Source of the DNA: Aralia elata | Taxonomy: Eukaryota > Streptophyta > Magnoliopsida > Apiales > Araliaceae | Length of the DNA stretch: 64,000 bases | Direction: 5' to 3' | Assembly: GCA_034770075.1 (NCBI GenBank) | Contig: CM068380.1 | Span: 85,148,112-85,212,111 of the forward strand | In this document: piece by piece, positions 28,001-40,000 of the stretch | Layout of the letters: each line of letters begins with the position of its first letter | Position numbering within the stretch: the first letter of the stretch is position 1 | Translations under genes and position numbers: made by a program | The notes under the pieces: model-generated | Told to the model about the DNA's origin: nothing | What the model saw: the letters and a program-made list of their open reading frames with translations, nothing else | The model's database searches: none

Positions 28001-31000
28001 AGATGAAATTGTAATAAAACCAAAAATGCAAGAGCAAAAGCGGAAGAAAAATTATGACAGCCTCAAGGAAAGCAGTTATTTTTCTTGCTCTCCCTTTATA
28101 AAATAGATAGATAAAATAGATATCAAACTAATCTCAACTTATTATTTTAAGGGTGAACATGAAACAAAATTATATTCTTAATGCTCACAAAATTTTTAAA
28201 TGAGAATTTTTTCTACACCGAAAAGAAGTAGCTAAGAAAGATCACAGTAGTTCCTTTTATCATTATATTTTCACTAGAATTTTTTTAATTTTTTTTTTAT
28301 CAGGCATGCAAATGAGGCGTAAGCCTCAGCCAAATGAGGCGTAAGCCTCTGTATTTTCCCTTGAGGCGTAAGCCTCGCCACAGCAACCTACCGCCTCGCT
28401 ATGAGGCGGGCCTCGAGGCGTAAGCCTCAAAAGCAATTTCGAACAATGACTGGTGCTGGAAATGCTACACACAAGGATCATAAGACCAAACCAGAGTCCA
28501 TATGCTTCTCCCTTGCTCCTAGTTAAGAAAAAAGATGGCAGTTGGAGATTTTGTGTTGACTACAGACACCTTAACTCTCTAACTATTAAAAATAAATATC
28601 TTATTCCCCTCATTGATGAGCTAATAGATGAATTACAAGGGGCTAAACATTTTACTAAGTTGGATTTAAGGGCCGAGTATCACCAAGTCAGAATGAAGGA
28701 AGAGGACATTGAAAAGACCACATTTAGGACACATCAAGGGATATTCGAATTCACAGTCATGCCATTTAGGTTAAGTAATGCCCCTGCCACATTCCAAAAT
28801 TTAATGAATCAGGTGTTTCAGCCCCTTCTTCGGAAAAGTGTTTTGGTGTTTTTCGATGACATCCTAGTCTACTCCAAAAACTTGGATGGACACTATAAAC
28901 ATCTTCAAGAGGTATTTTAGTTTCTAAGGGACAATCAGTTATATGCTAAAGGGAGCAAGTGTACCTTTGCACAACCTCAGATGGATTATTTAGGATATAT
29001 AATTTCTAGCACAGGGGTGGCAATGGACCCAACTAAAATTCAGGATGTTTTGGATAGGCCTGAACCAAGAACCATCAAGCAACTAAGGGGTTTCCTTGGA
29101 CTTACAGGATACTATAGGAAATTCATAATGGGTTATAGAATTCTAGCTAAACCCCTGACTTCTCTGTTACAAAAAGGAAAATTTGGGTGGAATCTAGATG
29201 CTCAACTTGCTTTCACAGCTCTTGAAAAAGCTCTCATTACTTCTCTAGTTTTGGCATTACCAGACTTCACCAAGGTCTTTGAAATTGAGACTGATGCATC
29301 AGGAACAAGGATTGGAGCCATTCTAATGCAAGAAGGCAGACCCCTTACTTATTTTAGCGAGGCTTTGGATCCTAAGGCTCAGAGTTACTCAACCTATGAA
29401 AAAGAACTAATGGCTGTAGCTGAAGCTATTAACAGATGGTTTCTTATTTAGGGCAGAGACAGTTCATTATCAAAACAGACTACCAGTCCTTGAAGTACTT
29501 TTTAGAATAAAAAGTGGTAACATGCCTGCAACAAAGATGGATTAGCAAGCCTCTGGGATATGACTACATCATCACTTACAAAAAGGGAAAAAGATAACAC
29601 AGCTGCAAATGGTTTGTTAAGGACATTTGAAGAAGGAACAAGATCATAACTCATTAATGAGGACATGAAAGATCTTTAAGGGGAAGGGAATGTCAGGATC
29701 ACAATAAAAGGGTAAACTGGGCAAAACTAAAATAGTTAGTATATTCTAGAGTTGGATATTTTGTATATGCACATGAAGGTTGTTAGCAACTTAGCATGTG
29801 TATGTAGGGTAAGAGAGTGGTGTAGGTTAGGAGTATCTACACTTTTCAACATTTTAGTAGCTATATATATGTGTAATGGGTGGAGTAGTCCCCAAGTTTG
29901 ATATTATGCATTTTATAAATGAAATTGGAAAGTAAACTTTCAACTACTCCATTTTATCTCTCTCTCACGAACACAGTGAGTATTCGCTGTGTTCTTCTCC
30001 TTCTTCCTCCCTTATTCTCTCTTATTTCTATATTCTACCTTATTCTATCTCTTTTTCTCTCTTAATTTCTGGTTAGGCTTCAACAGGGCCTGGCATGTTG
30101 TTCTTCAAATATTACCCTCATTGAGTGAGATTTTGAGAAGAGTTCTCTTTGGAGAGCACAATACGTTGTTGTATCTGAGGTATTTTTTTTTGGTAGTGTG
30201 TTTATGTAGTGAAAGTTCACTTTAAGCTGGCAAAATTTAGCACATTATCCTGGCTTAAGACTTCTCACACTTCTTGTGCTTAAACAAATGTTTTGGTTAG
30301 CATGTAATGTAACCCCACAGTGATTAATTAGACATGTCTATATTCTGGTAGTTGGGTTAGCTAGAATGCATTATCCTGGCTTCAAGCCTTTTCAGACCTC
30401 CTCTGCCTAAACAAATGTACATAATAAAACAATGATTAATCAGACATGTTTATGTCCTGGTGGTTGGCTTAGATTTGCGATTTAAACTTTACCAGTTGAT
30501 GCATCCTCTGCTTCAAACAATTGAATCCCCACATCTAATGACTAATCAGTGCCTCTTTATATCTTGGTGGTTTTGGGTCTGTTTTGTGGACATATCTTTT
30601 TCTGATTATGAAAATAAGACCAGGTCCACTAATGTGCCTGTCCTCCCCTAGTCTAGTGTTTATAGTTATGTCATGACAACAAGACGGAAAGATGATTGGT
30701 TTATCTGCATATGTTTGGATTTGGTTAGTTACTGTTACTCATTTCCTCGTTAGAATCTAACTAAAATAAGACTGAATTGCTACGTATTTTTGTATGCATC
30801 TGTTTGATGTTCTTGTTTAATGTTTTGTGATTTGGATATTGTTATTCATGATATAGATGACATTTATCCACAAAGGATTTGATGAGACACGTCGGCTTGG
30901 TCTTCAAAGTGAAACAGAGCAGGTTCTTAGTTCTTTTGAATACCTGCTTTCTTTTGTGTCCCTAATTTATAAATATTATATCTTGAAGTTCATTGATAAT

Positions 31001-34000
31001 ATGATATTTAAATTGGCTTAGTTGGTTCGTCATGCATCTCCACTCGTTGAAACGGGAATGCTTGTTGTTGATTCTGTGGTGAGTTTATATTCCTCAGCAT
31101 GTGGAGTTTCCATTTTAAACAAGTGTGTTCATGCGTTAGTGGCTAATGGGTCTGATGCAGGTACCAGGTGGGCCTGCTCATAACCATTTGGAACCAGGCG
31201 ATATTCTTATTCGTATGAATGGGGAGGTAAGTATGTCTTTGATTAAGTTTGATGCAGTAATGATGAACTGTGCTTAATTGATGTGCTATTGCAAGAAAAT
31301 TTAAGTGTGTTTAATGCTGAAACATTTTTTACAGTTATTATAAATATCTTTCATTGACAGTTGCTAAGAGTTACGGTACACATGTTTTGGATAAAAGAAT
31401 AACAGTACACATTGGATGACATTCCTTAATGAAATAAAAGACTAACAGTACACATTGGATAACATTCCTTAATGAAATACTAAAAAGGTAAAAATGGACA
31501 ACATAGGATGAAACTGCCCTTAATGTGGCCAAAGCTAATAAAAATGCCCGCAAGCTGCTAGACATCATCCTGTCAGCTGGCCATTCAGATGGATGAACTC
31601 TACTAATTGAGAGCCAGGCGGACATTCAGGTGGACGAAGCTTACAACTAACACAAAACAATACATATTAACTTTAGATTCTAACCATCACCCTGTTTCTG
31701 GATGAGCAATCAGATGCACACTAGCAGTGAGGAGCCAGGTGACCATTCTGATGGACCTACCGGTTGACTATTGGCAGTGCCAAAAACAACATACACCTAG
31801 CCTCTATATAAGTTTGCAAGAGGATTAGAAATAGACCATAAACAATTTGAGGTTTCAAACATCTCAACTTAGTTGAACCTTGAGTCCGTAAATGAGTGGA
31901 AGTTTATGGAAGTTGACAGAGCTTGTATAAGTATGTGTTTTTTTTTTTGCTTATGGCGCGGATAGTGATAAACAACAGATATTTTATTAGGCTGTTTAAA
32001 GACGCTAAACATTGATGCTGATCACAGATTATAAAATTTTTCAGGAGTAACTTGTATATTTTGGAATCATATTAAAAGAACTTGTAACATTTTGGAAGCT
32101 TTGGTTCAAGTACTTTGTCCATGCTGATTTCCGAAACATAAACTTTGAGTGTGGAATTTTATGCTGAAGTGTTGATAGGTCACTTGCACGAGTTTTCTTT
32201 AATTTATCAAATCCTGGTGTAGGTGATTACCCAGTTTCTGAAGATGGAGACTTTACTTGATGACAGTGTCAATCAGAAGGTTGAACTGCAGATTGAAAGA
32301 GGTGGCACACCATTGACAGTTATGTTGTTGGTATGATATTCTACACAATATTTCTAGTTTACCGTTTGTACTTTGTATCATAAAGATTAAGCAAAGGCAT
32401 ATTTACATATGACCTCTGTGTGTGTGTGCGCGCGCTATTTTGCTTCTCTGGTTATATGCTTTATCCTGACTCTTCCTATTAATTCTGATTCTCAGTCTCT
32501 CTGGGACCTTGCTCGGTTGAGCGAGTGACTTGGAGACCAGATAGTTGGAAAGGGACTCTCTTTGTTGGGTGGTTGGATTACCTTGATTCAGGCTTTCTTT
32601 TATAAAATTCATCAATATTATCTCTCCTCTCATGTACCGTTTTCTTTGGGTTGGGGAGTCGAAACATATTAGAAATCACTAGGTGTATTGGAAGTTGTTG
32701 TGTGGCCCTTCTTATGATTAGGGCTGTAAATGGTAACCGAAAAATTCGTATTCATTCGCATTTGTATTAAAAAAAAAGCAAATATTATTCGTATTCGGAA
32801 AAAAACGGATATATCGTATTTAGTTTAAAAGATATCCGCAAATAAACGGATATGAATACGGATATAGGCGTTTGACATTCCTCCCTTTTATGATTAGCAT
32901 GTTTAATTAATATATGGTTTAAACTTTAAATTGTGATTTGTGATGAGTAGTTATTCAATTTTTTTTCCTTTATTTTTTGTAAATAATTTGAATGAATTTT
33001 ATAATATTAAGTGACTGATAAACGAATTCGAATACCCAAATATTCGAATAATTTGGTTATTCGAATAAAATAAACAAAAATGGATCTTATCCGTATTCGG
33101 ATAACATTTTTAAAATCAGCCGAATACCGGATACGAATACGGATAGCAAATTAATTTTTCGGATACGGATACGGATAACACTGTATCTGTATATATCTGT
33201 TTACACCCTAGTTATGAATGAGGATTGGGTATGGAGAATTTGGTCTTCAAGAACCTTTCTCTTGTAGGTAAATGGTCATGGAGTTTCTCAAAAGAGTAGT
33301 ACTCTCTTTGGCTTAAGGTCATTACGGGTAACTTTGGTCTCTTTTAGGTAAATCCATGCCCCTTGTTTCATCCTATTACTTATGAGCTATTGATACTCGA
33401 TGAGAAAGATCGGTGGTGGATAGTATGCCTATTACTATGGATCTTTTTTCAAGAAAAAATCCTTCTTCTATCTCCATATTTTATAATCAGCCATCCCCTT
33501 GCTTTCTGCTCATTTCCTATATTTGAAAGTCTAAGGTTTCTTTCAAGATCAAGGATTTCTGCTCATTTCCTATATTTGAAAGTCTAAGGTTTCTTTCAAG
33601 ATCAAGGATTTTATATGGAGTCTGGTTCGTAATAAGCTCAAGTTTAGTGATATGCTTTAAGGTGCAACCCCTTCAAAGCCTTATCCTAGGATACGTGCGT
33701 GATGTGCTTGGGGAATAATTACTCGCACTCGAACCTTTATTTTTTTGGGCATTGATTGTTCCATGCTCGGAGAATGTGATGCCATTTGTTGGAGTTATTG
33801 GAGGACTGAATTTTTCGTAGATTGGTTGTAGATTTGTTGCGTGTAAATTTCATCATTTCGGGAGGAGCAAGGATGCAATCCTGTAGGGGTGCAGGTGTTT
33901 AGTGATTCTTTTGATCCTTTTATAGTTTGGTCAAGGTTCTCTCTTAGTGGATAATGCTAGGTTGTCTCAAACTCTCAAATTTTTGGATTAATACATATGT

Positions 34001-37000
34001 CATCATTACATTAGTTGTTCAATATCATGGGTCCTTAGCAACCATTGTCTACCAATGCAATGATGACAGGTGTATTTTTGAGACAAATTTGAGACCACTA
34101 GCATTACCACTCTCTTAGTATAAGATTTGTATTAATTTTCTCCTTAGTTCTCATGTATCTTTTTTGCTGCTTTTACTTTTCATTATTACTCTTGAACAAC
34201 TTTAACATGTTTGCCTTATTTGGCTTTTAGGTTGAAGATTTACACTCGATAACTCCTAACTACTTCTTGGAAGTAAGCGGCGCTGTGATACATCCACTTT
34301 CATATCAACAGGTTGGTTGGATCAAAATGTTATATCTACGAATAATGTAGATGACTAATGCGGTTTGGGATAGTTCAAATTAAATATTATGTGCTTGTCT
34401 TTCATATATGTTGTAGTTATTAACTGCATTCTAGGGATACTGTTATCTATGTCAATTGGAATTGGATTTGCTGGTGCAAGTATATCTTGGGGTACTGCTT
34501 TAGATTTTTTACAATAAATAATGGAGTTTAAAATTTTTAATATGTGCCGAAACATATTTGTATGTTATATTTTCAATACACTTATAACATAGTTGTTTTG
34601 GCATCATTCATCACTCACCTATTCAACCTTTTTATATGGCCACATAGGAAGAATGGGCATATGTTGTTCATTCAATGTCTGTTCCCATGGGAGGATCAAA
34701 GCCCCATCTTAACATTTTTTTTTCTTCTACAACTCCCATTGTATGCATGTGTTTCATCGTGGTTTCTCAACATTTAGCTCCATTTAGCTTTGTTGACCTC
34801 AATGTTATCCCTGTCCTATAGAACTTTCCTTCCAACTTGGCCAGGGTTTTACGACCGCTTAACACCCACTTCATACATTATGCTATAATCATGTGCCTTA
34901 CATCTACTCTTTATTTTGTGATTATGTTTTTTTTATCAATTATAACTTTATGGTTTTTTTCCCTATACAGGCTAGGAATTTCCGTTTCCATTGTGGTCTT
35001 GTATATGTTACGGAACCAGGGTACGTTTATTATTGTTTTTGTGTAAAATTGGACTGTCTCTTTTTATTATATACTAGCCGCCGCACACGCTGCGTGTGTA
35101 AATTATGTGGGGTAAAATAATAATTTTATGAAATTTAGAGGAGTAAATAGAAAAATATAAAAAATTAATATTAAAAAGGACAAATAGTAATATATCTAAA
35201 GTTATAGGGGCAAAAGAGTAAAACGAAAAAAAAGGAAAAGAAAAAGTGTGACACAAATCCACCAAGCTTGTTGAAGAAGCCTCATGGACGCTTTATAATA
35301 TAGATATATATTATGTATATTACATTATAGTACAATATTAGGCCCTTGGTATATTGTTTGCTCATTTATGGGCAATTACTTATAGTTTGTTAGTCATATA
35401 TACAAGGCAAGAATGTAGGTTATTGTTCTTTTTAACATTGAGAGTGGAAAGATTGCATTATTACAATTGTTGTACCAATATCTTGCTGTAAATAGTTGCT
35501 CTACTTGTCAACTGCAGATATATGCTCCTTAGAGCTGGAGTTCCGCGCCATGCAATCATTAAGAAGTTTGCAGGAGAAGAGATATTGCGGCTTCAAGACC
35601 TGATCTCTGTTTTATCTAAGTTGTCTAAGGGAGCACGTGTACCATTGGAATACATAAGCTACATGGATCGTCATCGGAGGAAGGTATTGATATAATTAGC
35701 TAAAGTCTATACCGGTCATATTAAGGCTGTGTTATCCTGCTTGTCCCTATAAGTTAACGTTTTCTATTACCACATAGAATTCTTTTTGTTTATTGAATTA
35801 ATTGAAGGAAATTGATACAATCTCTTTTTTAAGTTTACCTTGGAAAGGGGACGGGGTGTTAAATTGAGGTAGGAATAGCAGTTCCAAGTGTTTCAGCCCT
35901 AATCACCTGCCTTTTTGTACTCCATATTGATACGTAACATTTACACCATTCTACCATGGAATAGTTGCTTAATCTACTACTCGTGTCTTTGCTTTGGGAT
36001 GAGATAAATCCGACATTGAACATGTAGGCACACCCCCTACACTGATAATCGATTTCCTGTAGTATAGATTCCTAGAGCTGTAGTCTCTTTGGTGAAACCA
36101 CTATAAGCAATGACCATTTGCTGCCATGTGCAAGGTATGTTCTGGCTATGTTCTTGTTTGGGATTTTCTTTTTACCATTTTGGCATAGTGGTGTTTGGTT
36201 GCTTGTCAATATCTCCTTCTCTTGTGCAGTACCCTATACCCTCAATAAATGTGCCAAAACATCCAACGCTATGAGAAGAGCTCATGCAGGCCCTTACTTT
36301 TGGGAACTCATGATAGCATCTTTACTTGAATTTGAATGCCTAATCACAATATACTGTTGATTATGGCTTTTGAAGCCTTCTTCTTTATGGAAGCAGCATC
36401 TGAGAACAGTACAAGTTTGACTTTTATTATGAAGTAAACCTTGTTTGCGTCGGTTAAGAAACATGAGATAAACTGGTAAGGGACTTCTGTGGAAACGTAA
36501 TGAGGATGACTTCATCTATCTTATAGATTGGAAAGATGTGTGTAGTAATTTGAGTCGTGGAGGACTTGGTATTTAAAGTTTTACGTTTTAAATAAGGCAC
36601 TTCGGGGGTAGATGTCTTTGGAGATCGTAAGATATAATGGTAGTCTGTTGCACAATGCTGTAGTCACCATATTTGGTAATAGTGATCCATTGATTGAGAC
36701 CTGCAGAAATTTCCTTCGTTCATGCAGTAGGCTTCTGGGAAGTCCATAGCATTGCATTGGGATGCACTTCTCAAACATGCTTCTTTTGTGATTGGATTTC
36801 GTGAGAGGCTCAAATATTTGTTGGACCAGTGGCGTGGGACTCTGCCTTTTTCGTTTCAGATTCCTGATCTATTTGTTCTAGCTGTGCTTCTGTGGCTTAG
36901 GAAGCTTTGGTGGTTGACTACATTTAGTTCTGAAAATGGGAGGTCATGGAATCCCACGTTTCATAGGTCTTTCCAGCATTGGGAGTTGGAATATGATGAT

Positions 37001-40000
37001 ACCTTTTTAGGAGACCTTTATACAATTAATTTTAATTATCAGAATGATGTGCTACAATGGGAAAGACATGACAGTTGTATTTTATGATGAAGTTTTAATA
37101 TATGCTGCTGTGAAATGGTCCTCGCTGAAGTTTCTCTTCGCAGCTGTTTGGCGTTCGAAGGTTTCTTCAAAAGAGGCATTTTTTTTAAGCCACGGTAGCT
37201 GATAAATTGTGAAAGCAAGGAAAATTGTGGTCCAGTTGGTGTTACATGTAAAAAAAATATGAGGAGACAGTTAATCCTCTATTCATCAATTGTGTGATGG
37301 TGCGGGTGGTGTGGATTTTTATGTTGTCATTATATGGCATTAAGCAAGTGATGCCAAAGTCTGTTGATCATTGCTTTTTTGGCTGGAAAGGTTCAATTAT
37401 CTCAAAGAGGGGTCGTAAGAAGTGGGATTTAGTCCCTTTTTGCTTATTGTGGTCCTGGTGGAAATAAAAGAATCAAAGAAGTTTTGAGGGGATGGAACTC
37501 CTGGTGGCACAGGTAATGAATTCTGTGCTGAAAAGATTCATTTTTCATGTGCTGATTTAAAGGTTGGTTGGCATTATTGGTCAGTATAGGAATATATGTC
37601 AGCTCAAATAGGACTCATTCTTTTCCTACTCTGTGTTCTTGCTCTATGATATGCAAAAATCAGACGTGTAGTGTATATATGTGTTTTATACCTGTGTGTG
37701 TGGATCCTGTTGTGATTGTGTGGGTCTTTTCTCTGTTAATCAACGTTAGACGATTACTCATCACATTTCTTTCTGGTGCAGTCTGTCCTAGTCACAGTTG
37801 ATGGCCACGAATGGTATGCCCCTCCTCAGATATACACTCGCAATGATAGTTCTGGTTTATGGACAACAAAACCTGCTTTGCCACCCAAGGCTCCACTTTT
37901 GTCATCTGGCATCAATCATTTTGAAAATGGTCTGGAAAACAACAAAGTTTCTTCCGATCCTGGCCAAGCTAGTCTAGTGGAACACATACGTCAAGATATA
38001 AGCCAAGAATTAACAGATGATGTTACCAGTATGGAAACTAGTTATGAACATGTCGCCGACGGACCGCATTCACGAGATGAATCTGATGGTGGAACAAAAA
38101 AGCGGCGAGTGGAAGAGGATTTATCAGCTAATGGCATTGTTATTGCTGACTGTTCTTTACATGAGCCTAGAGAGGTAAGATTGGAGGAAGTAAGTACCTT
38201 GGAAGATGCAGTGCTAATTGATAATCAAGGTGTTGTAGCTGCTGCAGCTAATGCTTCAGTTGCTGAGCGTGTGATTGAGCCTACTCTTGTCATGTTAGAG
38301 GTAAATTTGTCAATTATTAGTATGATTCTGTTTTTGACTTCTTTGTATTAACTTCTGTATTTGGTTGACTTAATTATGCTTGATGCTGGCTTCTTTTCAT
38401 TGGTCAAACATTTTCTTTTAGGGAGATAAAAATGAGACGTAGAAAGAATATTTTTTGGGTGATGTCTGCTGTCTCAAAAGCATGTAGAAGTGGACTTGGG
38501 TATTAACATGTGTTGACACAACATTTGATTCTAACTTTGTTAGGTTAGAAAGAACAAAAGGAGAAAAGGAGGAAAAGAGCCTAAGATTCTTCCTCAGTTT
38601 TCACAAAAGTTGGAAATGAGAGGGAGAGGGTATGAAAGAGGTAGGGGAACATTGAAGGTGCCAGTTTGGAGTGATGTGGATTTTGGGACCAATGCAACCC
38701 ATATATATACACACACATACATGTATATGTATATGCCTATATTTAGATTTGTATATGTATACGTGTGTGTATATATTATATATTAATATTATATATAATG
38801 TATATAATATACAAAATATATTGAAAATACAATATATATACACGAAAGGATTTTTTGGTAAGACATAGAATCAGCTAAGCATTTTGTCCAAACAAATGTA
38901 GAACCTGAATGGATGGTTAATGAGCTTAGATATTAATTAACTCTGTAGAAGAGTTATATATCGAAACGATTTTCAAGTACCGTATCAAACACATGATGAA
39001 ATGCTTGATTCCGATTCCATTCTGGCCAAATTCTGATTCCAATCATCATTCCATTTTGCACTTAAATTACTCCATCCAACCAAACAGCTCGTAGATTCTT
39101 TTATAAAACCTCATATTAATATTATTTGCAATTGTTATATTCATATAATGCAAAGTTAACAAAGCCAAAATAGTAGGAGTAAAAAGGCACAAGTTTTATA
39201 TAGATAGTTATCTACATTTATCTATGCTTGTAGTGTGAAAGGATCTTACATTCTTGATTTTTTGACATTGCTGTGTCTTAAACCCAATAAGAAAATTGAT
39301 TCACAGTGCACAGAGGAAGGACTCCCATTTTGTTTCTAGATTCATGATATGGTGGTGTACTAGTTAAAAATGATTAGTTCATGTACTGCAGTAACTTAGT
39401 GGTTTGAAGTCTAAATGAGAAATTGAAATTAAGAAGCATCATCTGTTTTGATCAACAACTCCTTCAGCTCTGATAAATGGTTCATCATTGCCCCCCTATG
39501 TTTTTATTTTCTTTTCTGAAATTTTTTGTTGTATATATTCATGGACTCTAAAGCCATCACAATTTTCCTAGTACATGTGACTTGGGGATAGCGGGAATGC
39601 TGCAATACAATTTAAAATTTCTCTTCTATTTTTATCTTAAAGTGTCTGATGTTGCATTTCAAGTCTCCTAGGGTTTAATTTTAGTATATATGCATCAGTT
39701 ATTCAAAGTAAAAAGTATATGTGGATCTTTTAATTTATGACAGTTGCACTTTTATCTTGACGTACACTCTTCTTGTTTTTCTGTTTTTGTCAATTGCTTA
39801 AGGAGGATATCTTTCTTGCATAAACTTTCAGGTTCATGTACCATCATCATGTATGCTTGATGGTGTTCACTCACAACATTTTTTTGGGACTGGCGTGATC
39901 ATATACCATTCTCAAACAATGGGATTAGTTGTGGTTGACAGGAACACTGTTGCAATCTCTGCATCTGAAGTGATGCTCTCCTTTGCTGCTTTTCCAATTG

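Larger units (their letters stand above)
24487..30095 (+). mobile_element. Ty3/gypsy LTR retrotransposon, defective, lacking integrase, in DEG7 intron 7
   Basis: The element is bounded by two LTRs starting TGTCA and ending in CA, and is flanked by a perfect 5-bp target duplication TGTTG (24482-24486 and 30096-30100). A tRNA-iMet primer-binding site and a polypurine tract sit in their expected places. Order inside is gag with a CCHC-like knuckle, protease remnant, reverse transcriptase, RNase H. RT before RNase H without an upstream integrase is the Ty3/gypsy order. After RNase H only about 240 bases remain before the polypurine tract, so integrase is absent. Gag is frameshifted, RT has a stop, and a 769-bp element is inserted before RT. 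The two LTRs differ by many substitutions and small indels, so the insertion is old. It lies in sense orientation with DEG7. Confidence 0.93.
32490..33930 (+). mobile_element. LINE-L1 ORF2 relic in DEG7 intron 11, interrupted by a hAT-like MITE
   Basis: Decayed frames on the plus strand match the C-terminal half of plant L1 ORF2. They include LLGGWITLIQAFFYKI near 32570 (compare GGRLTLIQ-VL in the family), YWKLLCGPSY near 32690, then, after the MITE at 32719-33210, GLGMENLVFKNLSLVGKWSW and LWLKVITGNFG at about 33228-33335. The last part, to about 33930, has a weak cysteine patch like the zf-RVT region. Several stops and frameshifts are present. The outer limits are uncertain. Confidence 0.7.

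Noticed and set aside
27679..28447. The GAGGCGTAAGCCTC array as a CRISPR-like array
   Set aside because: The units are not evenly spaced, there are no spacers of constant length, and they lie in a plant nuclear transposon with target duplication.
31371..31625. 84-codon minus-strand frame in DEG7 intron 10
   Set aside because: It is built from a tandem duplicate and AT-rich intron, with no similarity.
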